Positions 1-6,037 of a stretch of DNA of 6,993 bases are shown here, piece by piece. Each line of letters opens with the position of its first letter. Positions within the stretch are counted from its first letter, which is position 1. The position numbers were made by a program, and so were the translations under genes. Below the pieces are notes generated by a model that had not been told where the DNA came from, searched no databases, and was given only the letters and a program-made list of their open reading frames with translations. Origin of the DNA: Halobacteriales archaeon QS_9_67_15 (GTDB lineage: Archaea > Halobacteriota > Halobacteria > Halobacteriales > Haloarculaceae); the NCBI GenBank assembly GCA_003023165.1, contig PXSD01000071.1, positions 8,137-15,129 on the forward strand, in the 5' to 3' direction.

Positions 1-95
1 CACTCCGGACAGACGAGCGTCTCCGCCTCGTCGTCCGCTTCCTCGCGTTCATCTTCGCGTTCGCTCGTGTATCGTCTGATTGAGGTATCGGTCAT
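1..95 (-). CDS. tfb: Transcription initiation factor TFB, N-terminal fragment (cut by window edge)
   Basis: This is the archaeal TFIIB homologue, which bridges TBP-bound promoter DNA and RNA polymerase. Reading the minus strand from the ATG at 95-93 gives 31 codons before the window ends. The protein begins MTDTSIRRYTSERE, continues through an acidic Glu/Asp-rich stretch (residues 12-25), and reaches LVCPE. The last two bases (TG) allow the next residue to be Cys, giving the CPxC start of the N-terminal zinc ribbon. This N-terminus (MTDT.IRRYT.E, an acidic spacer, then LVCPEC) matches haloarchaeal TFBs as I know them. The cyclin-like repeats lie outside the window. It is divergent from gatC. 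Haloarchaea usually carry several tfb paralogues, and I cannot say which one this is. Confidence 0.85.
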   Translation of the reverse strand, partial: MTDTSIRRYTSEREDEREEADDEAETLVCPE

Positions 96-109
96 TGGTT
101 GCAAACTAC

Positions 110-125
110 GCGGGGATGTCCCCGC
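110..125 (-). repeat. 16-bp perfect palindrome in the presumed tfb leader
   Basis: The plus strand reads GCGGGGATGTCCCCGC, with two perfectly complementary 7-bp arms and a 2-nt centre. As RNA from the minus strand it would form a 6-bp GC stem (GCGGGG/CCCCGC) closed by an ACAU tetraloop. It ends 14 nt upstream of the tfb start codon. It lies downstream of the likely TATA box, so it could act as a leader hairpin affecting translation or as a DNA operator. The palindrome is seen directly; its role is inferred. Confidence 0.6.
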
Positions 126-164
126 AAGAACCGTCTCACCGGATTATCTGTTGCAGGTCGAGCG

Positions 165-171
165 ACTTAAA
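165..171 (-). promoter_or_regulatory. Putative TATA box for tfb
   Basis: On the minus strand the sequence reads GGAAAAGATTTAAGTCG, a purine-rich BRE-like stretch followed by a TTTAAGT TATA-like element. An archaeal start about 25-27 nt downstream would fall near 140, leaving a leader of about 45 nt before the ATG at 95. A second AT-rich element on the same strand (ATTAAGG, about 218-224) could be an alternative promoter. No experimental start site is available. Confidence 0.45.
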
Positions 172-430
172 TCTTTTCCAAAAACCGCATAAGATCGTAT
201 GTCATTTCTCGACGTACCTTAATGTATCGGTTCACCGTCGCTGCCGGCCGAACATTTGGCCGTTGAAGCCACGTCTTTTGGCGGGCTCGGTCCACAATAC
301 GGCCGAAACCTGTGTTTCTCTACAGACAGGCCGACCGGGGCGCGAGTCGCGGGGCTGACCCTCGGAGCGTCGCGGGCTGGTCGGGGGCGGATCGCCGGGA
401 ACCGTCGCCGGCGGGCGGGGGTATCGAAAC

Positions 431-436
431 CCTTAC
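431..436 (+). promoter_or_regulatory. Putative TATA-like element for gatC
   Basis: CGAAACCCTTAC at 425-436 resembles a haloarchaeal BRE plus a weak TATA box (CTTAC). Its centre is about 28 nt before the gatC ATG at 462, which predicts a transcript starting at or next to the ATG. No Shine-Dalgarno sequence precedes the start, which fits a leaderless mRNA. Confidence 0.4.
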
Positions 437-441
437 CGCCG

Positions 442-460
442 GGCCACGCCTCGCGTGGCC
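442..460 (+). repeat. Perfect inverted repeat just before the gatC start
   Basis: Arms GGCCACGC (442-449) and GCGTGGCC (453-460) are perfectly complementary with a 3-nt spacer CTC. The repeat ends one base before the gatC ATG and lies just downstream of the TATA-like element. If transcription starts at the ATG, it occupies the -20 to -2 promoter region, a classic place for a repressor to block initiation. If transcription starts further upstream, it would be an RNA hairpin hiding the start codon. Confidence 0.6.
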
Positions 461-461
461 T

Positions 462-746
462 ATGAGCGACACCGAGCCCGTCGTCGACCCCGAGGAGGTG
501 CGCCACGTCGCGGACCTGGCGCGCATCGACCTCGACGACGACGAGGTCGACCGCTTCACCGAGCAGTTCGCGGACATCCTCGAGTACTTCGAAACGCTCG
601 ACGAGGTGCCGGAGGTCGACATCGACGAGGAGCTCGCTAACGTCATGCGCCCCGACGAGGTGCGCGACTCCCTTTCACAGGCGGAGGCACTCGAGAACGC
701 CCCGGAGTCCGAGGACGGCTACTTCAAGGGACCGAACGTCTCGTGA
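462..746 (+). CDS. gatC: Asp/Glu-tRNA amidotransferase subunit C
   Basis: GatC is the small subunit of GatCAB, which converts mischarged Asp-tRNA(Asn) (and in many organisms Glu-tRNA(Gln)) to the amidated form. It wraps around GatA and stabilises the GatA-GatB pair in the cytoplasm. The 94-residue product is of normal family length. It shows the N-terminal VRHVADLARIDLDDDEV helix typical of GatC, followed by FADILEYFETLDEV and a C-terminal segment ending GYFKGPNVS, where the usual MRPDEV motif precedes the last helix. I chose the ATG at 462 because homology begins there; the longer upstream extension is Arg/Gly-rich and unlike GatC. gatA follows after 34 bases, so the two are probably co-transcribed. 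Confidence 0.93.
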   Translation: MSDTEPVVDPEEVRHVADLARIDLDDDEVDRFTEQFADILEYFETLDEVPEVDIDEELANVMRPDEVRDSLSQAEALENAPESEDGYFKGPNVS

Positions 747-780
747 CGACCGTGGTCACTCGACCGACCAGCTACGACCT

Positions 781-2124
781 ATGAGCACGGAGTACAACGG
801 CTACATCACGACGGAGCGAATCGACGGCGCCGACGACGGCCCGCTCGCGGGGCGGACCGTCGCGGTCAAAGACAACATCTCCACAGAGGGCGTGCGCACG
901 ACCTGCGGGTCCGCCATGCTCGACGACTACGTCCCGCCGTACGACGCGACGGTCGTCGAACGCATCACGGCGGCCGGCGGGACCATCCCCGGCAAGACCA
1001 ACATGGACGAGTTCGGGATGGGCACGACCACCGAGACGTCGGCGTTCGGCTCAACCGAAAATCCGGTCGCGGAGGGCCACGTCCCCGGTGGCTCCTCCGG
1101 CGGGTCCGCGGCGGTCGTCACCGCGGGCGACGCCGACATGGCGCTCGGCACCGACACCGGCGGCTCGGTGCGCGCGCCGGCCGCCTTCTGCGGCGTCGTC
1201 GGCATCAAACCGACCTACGGGCTGGTCTCGCGCTACGGCGTCGTCGCCTACGGGAACTCCCTCGAACAGGTCGGCCCCATCGCGCCGACGGTCAAGGAGG
1301 CCGCGGAGCTACTGGAAGTCATCGCCGGCCCCGACCCGAGCGACGCGACGACGCGGGACGCAAGAGAGGCGCGCAGCGCCTCTGACAGTCGAGCGGGTGA
1401 CGCCCGTGAGACGAGTGAGGAACGGAGCGAGGACGCATACGACTATGCGGCGGCCGCAGACGGCGACATCGACGGGCTGGACATCGGTATCCCGATGGAA
1501 CTCTTGGACGGCGCGGACGAGCGCGTCACGGAGGTCTTCTGGGACGCCATCGACGACCTCGAAGCCCGCGGCGCGACCTACCACGACGTGGACCTGGAGT
1601 GTCTGCGCTACGCGGTCGAGGCGTACTACGTGACGGCGATGAGCGAGGCCTCCTCGAACCTCGCCCGCTTCGACGGCGTCCGCTACGGCCAGTCGGGCGG
1701 CTACGACGGCAACTGGAACGAGACGTTCGCGCGAGCCCGCGAGGAAGGGTTTGGCGAGGAGGTCAAGTCCCGGGTCCTGCTCGGAACCTACGCCCTCTCG
1801 GCGGGCTATCAGGACAAGTACTACAAGAAGGCACAGGACGCTCGCGCCTGGATCAAGCGCGACATCAACGACGCGCTGGAGGGCGCGGACGTGCTCGCGT
1901 CGCCGACGATGCCGGTCCCGCCGATGGAGCTTGGCGAGAGTCTGGAAGACCCGCTGACGATGTACCTCGCCGACGCGAACACGACACCGGCGAACCTGGC
2001 GAACCTGCCCGCCATCTCGGTGCCTGCCGGCGAAACCGACGGCGGCCTCCCCGTGGGGCTCCAGTTCATGGGGCCCGCGTTCGGCGAGAGAGCGATCATC
2101 CGGGCCGGAAGCGCACTGGCCTGA
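781..2124 (+). CDS. gatA: Asp/Glu-tRNA amidotransferase subunit A, with an internal insert
   Basis: GatA is the glutaminase of GatCAB: it releases ammonia from glutamine, which passes to GatB to amidate the mischarged tRNA. The 447-residue protein belongs to the amidase-signature family. The Ser-cisSer-Lys triad is intact: Lys30 (AVKDNIS), Ser105 (GGSSGGSAA) and Ser129 (GTDTGGSVR). Conserved blocks FCGVVGIKPTYGLVSRYG, ARFDGVRYG and LPAISVPAG follow. The C-terminus IIRAGSALA looks natural, so the gene is complete. The N-terminus is about 50 residues shorter than bacterial GatA, judged by the position of the catalytic Lys, which I believe is normal in haloarchaea. Residues about 195-218 (Ser/Arg/Glu/Asp-rich) have no place in the family and look inserted. 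gatC is directly upstream; gatB must be elsewhere. Confidence 0.95.
   Translation: MSTEYNGYITTERIDGADDGPLAGRTVAVKDNISTEGVRTTCGSAMLDDYVPPYDATVVERITAAGGTIPGKTNMDEFGMGTTTETSAFGSTENPVAEGHVPGGSSGGSAAVVTAGDADMALGTDTGGSVRAPAAFCGVVGIKPTYGLVSRYGVVAYGNSLEQVGPIAPTVKEAAELLEVIAGPDPSDATTRDAREARSASDSRAGDARETSEERSEDAYDYAAAADGDIDGLDIGIPMELLDGADERVTEVFWDAIDDLEARGATYHDVDLECLRYAVEAYYVTAMSEASSNLARFDGVRYGQSGGYDGNWNETFARAREEGFGEEVKSRVLLGTYALSAGYQDKYYKKAQDARAWIKRDINDALEGADVLASPTMPVPPMELGESLEDPLTMYLADANTTPANLANLPAISVPAGETDGGLPVGLQFMGPAFGERAIIRAGSALA
1363..1434 (+). repeat. In-frame palindromic insert within gatA
   Basis: This stretch encodes about 24 residues (195-218) between the conserved DATTRDA block and the YAAAADGD block, which in haloarchaeal GatA as I recall are nearly adjacent. 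It contains a perfect inverted repeat, AGAGGCGC (1365-1372) and GCGCCTCT (1376-1383) with spacer GCA, then a weaker CGGG/CCCG pair (1394-1397/1403-1406) and a GAG/GCGAG-rich end (GTGAGGAACGGAGCGAGGAC). Its peptide is low-complexity and probably a surface loop. The boundaries are approximate, inferred from conserved flanks. It resembles a small palindromic repeat element that inserted without breaking the frame. Confidence 0.55.
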
Positions 2125-2126
2125 AA

Positions 2127-2142
2127 CCTCCGCACAGGGAGG
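2127..2142 (+). terminator. Small hairpin after gatA
   Basis: CCTCC (2127-2131) and GGAGG (2138-2142) can form a 5-bp stem with a 6-nt loop, starting two bases after the gatA stop codon. No T-run follows, so it is a weak terminator candidate at best. It also lies directly against the promoter-like element of the next gene. Confidence 0.2.
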
Positions 2143-2143
2143 G

Positions 2144-2150
2144 TTCAAGT
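2144..2150 (+). promoter_or_regulatory. Putative TATA box for the winged-helix regulator
   Basis: GGGTTCAAGTC includes a TTCAAGT element centred about 27 nt before the ATG at 2174, the usual spacing for a leaderless haloarchaeal transcript. This suggests the regulator has its own promoter rather than relying only on the gatCA transcript 49 bases upstream. Confidence 0.4.
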
Positions 2151-2173
2151 CACTGTCTCGGAGAACTAGCGCC

Positions 2174-3061
2174 ATGACCGATGGGCAGGAGCGGGCGAGC
2201 GACGCCAGCGAGACCTTCGCCCTCGTGGCCATCGAAAGGCGATTCGCCGTCGTCCGGGCGCTGTGGGACCTGACGAGCCACCCGAACGAGTCGGTTTCGT
2301 TCGCGGCGCTGCGCGAACAAGCCGGAGTGCGCGACTCGGGACAGTTCAACTACCACCTCGGCAAGCTCGCGCCGGAGTTCGTCCGTGGCGACGGTGACGG
2401 GTACCACCTCACCGAAGCAGGCCGACGCGTGGTCGGGACCGCGGTCTCCGGCGTGTACACGGACCTCGACGCCTCGGTCGAACCGCGATCCGCCGGGGAC
2501 TGCCGGGTTTGCGAAGGGACGCTCGAACTCACCTACGACGAGGGAGTCATGATGGTCAGGTGTCGTGATTGCGAGAGGCGGGTGTTCGATATGTCTACCC
2601 CGCCGGTCCTCGTCGCCGAAACTGACCCAGAGGACCTGTCTACAGTGCTCTGGCGGCACGCCATGGCCGAGGTCCAGCGGATGAACAGCGGATTCTGTCC
2701 CTACTGCGGCGGCCCCCTCGACACCGCGGTCGAACTACCGGAAGCCAGCGATGCCCTCAACGACGTGGACATCAAGTACGGCTGTGCCGCGTGCGAGAGG
2801 ACCTTTCAGTGGAACGTCTACCTGGCTATCCTCGACCACCCGGCAGTCGTCGACCTGTTCCACGACGCGGGAATCGACGTACGTGAGTTCCCGCTGTGGA
2901 AAACGTTCTTGCGGCCGGACCTGGATGGCCGCATCGTGGAGCGGAACTCGGTTCGGGTGGAGGTGACGATCGAACTCGACGGGCGAGCGGTGACTCTCAC
3001 CGTCGACGATTCGCTCGACGTGGTGGCGCACAGAACTGCCCCGGTCGAATCCACTGACTGA
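2174..3061 (+). CDS. Winged-helix DNA-binding protein with two Cys4 modules
   Basis: This is a probable haloarchaeal transcription regulator of 295 residues. Residues about 13-93 form an ArsR-like winged helix: a first helix (ETFALVAIERRFAVVRAL), a segment VSFAALREQAGV, a recognition helix with the distinctive DSGQFNYHLGKL (54-65), and a wing with GYHLTEAGRRVVG. Two putative zinc-binding modules follow: C110-x2-C113 with C130-x2-C133, and C175-x2-C178 with C204-x2-C207. The C-terminal 80 residues have no motif I recognise. I recall this layout (DUF7347/DUF7351-type) from many haloarchaeal proteins of unknown target. The second Cys4 could bind metal structurally or sense it; the sequence does not decide. 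The photolyase-family gene lies 104 bases downstream on the same strand, but no functional link is shown. Confidence 0.8.
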   Translation: MTDGQERASDASETFALVAIERRFAVVRALWDLTSHPNESVSFAALREQAGVRDSGQFNYHLGKLAPEFVRGDGDGYHLTEAGRRVVGTAVSGVYTDLDASVEPRSAGDCRVCEGTLELTYDEGVMMVRCRDCERRVFDMSTPPVLVAETDPEDLSTVLWRHAMAEVQRMNSGFCPYCGGPLDTAVELPEASDALNDVDIKYGCAACERTFQWNVYLAILDHPAVVDLFHDAGIDVREFPLWKTFLRPDLDGRIVERNSVRVEVTIELDGRAVTLTVDDSLDVVAHRTAPVESTD

Positions 3062-3141
3062 AGACGACTGCCATCGAAGTCGGTCGCTCCGGTCTCCAAC
3101 GCGAGCCGAGTAGTAACGACTGAACGGCTCCCGGTCAGGCC

Positions 3142-3149
3142 GCTTTTGT
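3142..3149 (+). promoter_or_regulatory. Weak TATA-like element before the photolyase gene
   Basis: GCTTTTGT is the only AT-rich stretch close to the ATG at 3166, centred about 21 nt upstream. This is shorter than the spacing of about 28 nt seen at neighbouring genes, so it is a poor candidate. Confidence 0.2.
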
Positions 3150-3165
3150 CGGTGCCGCCCCTGGG

Positions 3166-4630
3166 ATGGATGTGACGCAGTCGATCCTCGTCTGGCATCG
3201 CGACGACCTGCGGACGGTTGACAACGCGGCGCTCGCGGCCGCTGCCGCGGACGGCGACCCTGCTCCCGTCTTCGTCTTCGACCCTCGGTACTACGGCGAG
3301 GCGTCGCTGGCCTGCGACGCGCGCCTACGCTTCCTCCACGAATGTCTCGATGACCTCAACCGACAGTACCGGGACCGCGGGTCCGGGCTCGCGCTCCGGC
3401 GCGGCGACCCCCGTGAGGAGTTACGTTCACTCCTCGACGATGGCGTTGTAGACAGGATATACTGCAACCGGACGACGACCGCACGCTACGGACGCGAGGT
3501 GGCAGAGACCGTCCGCTCGTGGAACGAGGTCACGACGTTCTCCGACGACGGCATCCGCCGTGTCGAGCGCCGACACCGGGACGGAACGGTCGCCGTCGAC
3601 ACCCGCGAGGGGTGGGCGGCGAACCCTCGCTCGTGGCAGGAACAGTGCGAAGCGTACTTCGAGAGCGAGCCCACACCGCGACCGGAGTCGCTGCCGACGA
3701 ATCCAGTCGCGTCGACGACGAGCGTCGCCGAGATGGAGGAGCGGTACGACGTGAACCCCGACAAATCGGACGTGCCGCGCGGCGGGACGATGGCCGGAAA
3801 CGAGCGGCTCTCGGCGTTCCGCAACAGGGTCAGCGAGTATCCCGGGGTCGTCTCGCCGCCCGCGGCGGCGGCCGAGCGGTCGTCGCGGCTCTCGCCGTAT
3901 CTGGCCTTCGGTGCGCTACTACACGCAGAAACTCGCGGACTGGCCGGGCTGGACCGAGCGGGCGGTCAATCCAGTCATGCGGGGGCTCTTCCGCGACGAA
4001 CACGACCCCGAACTGGTCGCGGCGTGGCGAGAGGGCCGGACCGGTTTCCCGATGGTCGACGCGTCGATGCGGGCGCTGGTGGAGACCGGCTATCTGAACT
4101 TCCGGATGCGGGCGATGGTGGCCTCGTACTTCCAGTACGTCCTCCGGGAGTGGTGGAAGCGCGGTGCGGACTTCATGTATCGCCACCTGGTCGACGCTGA
4201 CCCGGCGATCAACTACGCGCAGTGGCAGTCACAGTGCAACCTGACCGGCGTCCACCCGGTCCGGATCTACGACCCGGCGAAGCAGGCCCGGGAGTACGAC
4301 CCCGAGGGCGCGTTCGTCCGCGAGTACGTCCCCGAACTCGCGCCGCTCCCCGACGGACACCTCGCGAAGCCGGAGAAGGCACCGCTCGCGGTGCAGGACG
4401 AAGCGGGCGTTCGCGTCGGCGAGGACTACCCGCGTCCGGTCGTCGACTTCGAGCGACGAGCGGCCGAGACCCGCGAGCAGTTCGCAGCGCTCGACGGGCG
4501 GGCCACGGAGGCGCTCTCGGACGAGCGCGTTCGCCGGCGCGGGTCGTTCTCGAACCGGGGTGGACGGAGCGAGTCTCGCGAGTCGGCCGACCGCCCGGTC
4601 GACGGACAGTCGTCGCTCGCGGACTTCTGA
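3166..4630 (+). pseudogene. Photolyase/cryptochrome-family gene, disrupted by an internal deletion and frameshift
   Basis: Photolyases use FAD and blue light to repair UV pyrimidine dimers; related cryptochromes signal light. The first part (3166-3912) encodes the N-terminal domain (SILVWHRDDLRTVDNAAL) and runs to RLSPYLAFG, at residue 249. The second part, in another frame (3911-4630), resumes with RYYTQKLADWPGW and holds most of the FAD domain: GFPMVDASMRALVETGYLNFRMRAM, HLVDADPAINYAQWQ, TGVHPVRIYDPAKQ, then a Ser/Arg-rich tail. In the family about 35-40 residues separate these blocks, including the region that carries a Trp and a Glu contacting the dimer in E. coli photolyase. Here they are gone, and the frame changes too. 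The frame-0 product would end at 4200 with about 95 unrelated residues. The Q-x-x-x-Q, KQ-type C-terminus suggests a Phr1/cryptochrome-like subgroup rather than Phr2. It is likely inactive, unless the assembly lost bases. Confidence 0.85.
3905..3921 (+). other. Deletion/frameshift junction in the photolyase gene
   Basis: The codons TTC GGT (Phe248-Gly249) end homology in frame 0, and CGC TAC TAC starts it again in the next frame, with no spare bases between them. The frame change means the missing segment has length 3n+2. A 4-nt CGCT shared by a GCG-CTG pair (Ala-Leu, expected after Phe-Gly) and CGC-TAC (Arg-Tyr) would give exactly that phase if recombination occurred there. The microhomology is inferred, because the intact ancestor is not visible. 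Confidence 0.65.
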
Positions 4631-4678
4631 CCCGACCGGTTCGCGATCAAAGTTTACTCATTCCCGACTCACAGGAGG

Positions 4679-4683
4679 TTTAT
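4679..4683 (+). promoter_or_regulatory. Putative TATA box for the 45-residue protein
   Basis: CAGGAGGTTTATCAGC contains TTTAT centred about 29 nt before the ATG at 4710, predicting a leaderless transcript. The GGAGG just upstream looks like a Shine-Dalgarno sequence but is too far from the ATG to act as one; it is more likely part of the BRE region. Confidence 0.45.
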
Positions 4684-4709
4684 CAGCATCAACCGTGTAC
4701 GACGTAGTG

Positions 4710-4847
4710 ATGCCCGAGATCACAGTCTCGGAAGAGCTGTACAGTCAGATCGAGACAGAGTGTTCGGACGGCGACATCGACAAGACGCTGTGGAAGATGG
4801 TCGGCACGTACCGCCGCGCGAACAACCCGGAAGCGGATACGACCTGA
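4710..4847 (+). CDS. Small conserved-looking hypothetical protein (45 aa)
   Basis: The ATG at 4710 opens a 45-residue protein beginning MPEITVSEELYSQIE and ending NNPEADTT. The pattern is a short beta strand (EITVSEELYSQIE) followed by an acidic turn (CSDGDID) and a helix (KTLWKMVGTYRRAN). This is similar in size and outline to ribbon-helix-helix and other short haloarchaeal proteins of unknown function (DUF7557-like, from memory and uncertain). Its own TATA-like element at leaderless spacing, acidic composition and in-frame codon bias support a real gene. A longer open frame through it starts at 4560 but overlaps the photolyase tail, so I prefer 4710. It has no partner gene beside it, so a toxin-antitoxin role is not supported. 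Confidence 0.7.
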   Translation: MPEITVSEELYSQIETECSDGDIDKTLWKMVGTYRRANNPEADTT

Positions 4848-4910
4848 CCGGTTCAACAGTTTTGCGTCCGCCGTGACGGCCGTCTCGAGCGACAGGTTCG
4901 CGCGTTTGTC
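4848..4910. terminator. Convergent intergenic region with a T-tract
   Basis: These 63 bases separate two convergent genes. TTTT at 4860-4863 is a possible U-tract terminator for the plus-strand small gene. GCCGT/ACGGC around 4870-4880 is a short palindrome with a 1-nt centre. On the minus strand no run of four or more T follows the glycosyltransferase stop, so its terminator is not evident. Confidence 0.25.
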
Positions 4911-6014
4911 TCATCGTAACTGGTCGTAGACTTCGGTGAGTCTGTCGACCGAGTGCGCCACGCTGATGAAATCGCGTCGGGCCAGACACTCCTCACCGAG
5001 GCGGTCCCGTTCGGCGAGCGTCCGCTCGATGACGTCGCGGAAGGCCTCGATATCACCTGCGGGTGCCTTGTAGCCGGTTTCGCCCTGGACGATCGTGTCC
5101 GCGAGCGCGGCGCTGGCGACGCCGGCGACCGGCGTTCCGCAGGCGTTCGCCTCGAGCGCGGCGATCCCCTGCGTCTCGACGGGGCTCGGGAACGCGAACG
5201 CGTCCATCGTCGCGTAGAACGCCGGGAGTTCCTCCCGGTCGAGCCACCCCAGGAAGTGCGCGTCCACGTCGGCCGCCGCTGCCTTCTCCTCCAGGTCGGC
5301 TCTGGCGGGCCCGTCACCGCCGAACGCGAGTGTCACGTCCATCCCGTCGGTGGCCTCGACGATCGCAGTGAGGTTCTTCTCGTACCCGTGGCGGCCCGTG
5401 TACCCGACGATCGGACCGTCGGGGACGCCGTGGCGACTGCGAAAGCGGTCGGTCGCGACGGGGCGGAAGAAGTCGGCGTCGACGCCGTTCGAGACGACTT
5501 CGACGGGCGTCGTTGTCCCGACAGTGTCGCGGACGTGGTCGGCGGTCCGCTCGCTGGGCGCGACGACCACGTCCGTCCGGTCGAGGAAGCGCCGTTCGTA
5601 CTTCGTCGCGCTGCGCTCGATGGTTCGCTCGATCGGACGGGTGAACGCGAGGTAATCGGCGTACTCGCTCGTCGGCGTGTGGTACGACGCGGCCATCGGC
5701 AGGTCGTGCTTCCGGGCGAGGCGCATCCCGGCGAGGCCGAGACTGAACGGGGAGTGCGCGTGGACGAGCTCCGCGTTGTCGACGGCTTCCGGAACCCCCG
5801 GAACCCCGACTCTGAACCCCTCGTAGAACGGGAAGGGGAGACTGCTGACGGGGTACTCGCCCGCTGCGGCCTCGTGGTCGCCGTCGGGGTAGACCACGTC
5901 CATGTGACCGCCGCGTCGGTGCCAGCGGTCTCGCCACGTCTGGACGGTGTAGGTGACGCCGTTGTGAGTCGGCAGGTATGTGTCCGTGAACGCGGCCACC
6001 CTCGGCAGGTCCAT
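4911..6014 (-). CDS. Family 4 glycosyltransferase (GT-B fold)
   Basis: The protein (367 aa) likely transfers a sugar from a nucleotide-sugar donor to a lipid or glycan at the cytoplasmic face of the membrane. The N-terminal half begins with RVAAFTDTYLPTHNGVTYTV (5-24), the usual GT4 acceptor-domain start, followed by VHAHSPFSLGL (84-94) and ASYHTPTSEYADYL (109-122). The C-terminal half has the donor-binding IVGYTGRHGYEKNL (202-215; Arg208 and Lys213 are the expected phosphate contacts), FGGDGPARADLE, and the EX7E motif ETQGIAALE (Glu280 and Glu288). The pattern is close to the SqdX/diacylglycerol glycosyltransferase group, so a polar lipid acceptor is plausible but unproven. No transmembrane helix or signal peptide is seen. 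Length is normal. The ATG is at 6014-6012. It is convergent with the small gene and divergent from rnp4. Confidence 0.9.
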   Translation of the reverse strand: MDLPRVAAFTDTYLPTHNGVTYTVQTWRDRWHRRGGHMDVVYPDGDHEAAAGEYPVSSLPFPFYEGFRVGVPGVPEAVDNAELVHAHSPFSLGLAGMRLARKHDLPMAASYHTPTSEYADYLAFTRPIERTIERSATKYERRFLDRTDVVVAPSERTADHVRDTVGTTTPVEVVSNGVDADFFRPVATDRFRSRHGVPDGPIVGYTGRHGYEKNLTAIVEATDGMDVTLAFGGDGPARADLEEKAAAADVDAHFLGWLDREELPAFYATMDAFAFPSPVETQGIAALEANACGTPVAGVASAALADTIVQGETGYKAPAGDIEAFRDVIERTLAERDRLGEECLARRDFISVAHSVDRLTEVYDQLR

Positions 6015-6037
6015 GCGACCACCGTATGCGGAACGGG

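Larger units (their letters stand above)
96..461. other. Divergent intergenic region between tfb and gatC
   Basis: These 366 bases hold no convincing gene. The longer open frames across it overlap tfb or gatC and have low-complexity, Arg/Pro-rich translations. Visible content is the tfb promoter (165-171), a 16-bp palindrome in the presumed tfb leader (110-125), a weak inverted repeat at 309-313/326-330 (CCTGT/ACAGG), a repeated GGCCGAA at about 247 and 301, a TATA-like element at 431-436, and a palindrome at 442-460 touching the gatC start. Roughly 240-420 remains unexplained. It could hold distal regulatory sites or a small RNA, but nothing in it is diagnostic. Confidence 0.6.

Noticed and set aside
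247..262. GGCCGAACATTTGGCC pseudo-palindrome
   Set aside because: It has a mismatch (G-T) within 7-bp arms and lies far from both start codons; too weak to list as a separate site.
219..506. 95-codon minus-strand open frame in the tfb-gatC spacer
   Set aside because: It overlaps the gatC start, is Arg/Pro-rich and shows no recognisable motif; no promoter fits it.
2138..2160. GGGTTCAAGTC after gatA, resembling a tRNA T-arm
   Set aside because: The flanking bases do not form the T-stem, and no acceptor or anticodon arm is present nearby. It fits better as a TATA-like promoter element.
1309..2349. Long open frame on the minus strand opposite gatA
   Set aside because: It is antisense to a clearly conserved gene, with Arg/Val/His-rich, low-complexity translation. 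Such shadows are expected in GC-rich DNA.
4560..4620. GAGCGAG-type sequence in the photolyase C-terminal tail, similar to the end of the gatA insert
   Set aside because: The match is only about seven bases and GAG/GCGAG is common in this GC-rich DNA. A Ser/Arg-rich tail is also usual in these proteins as I recall them.
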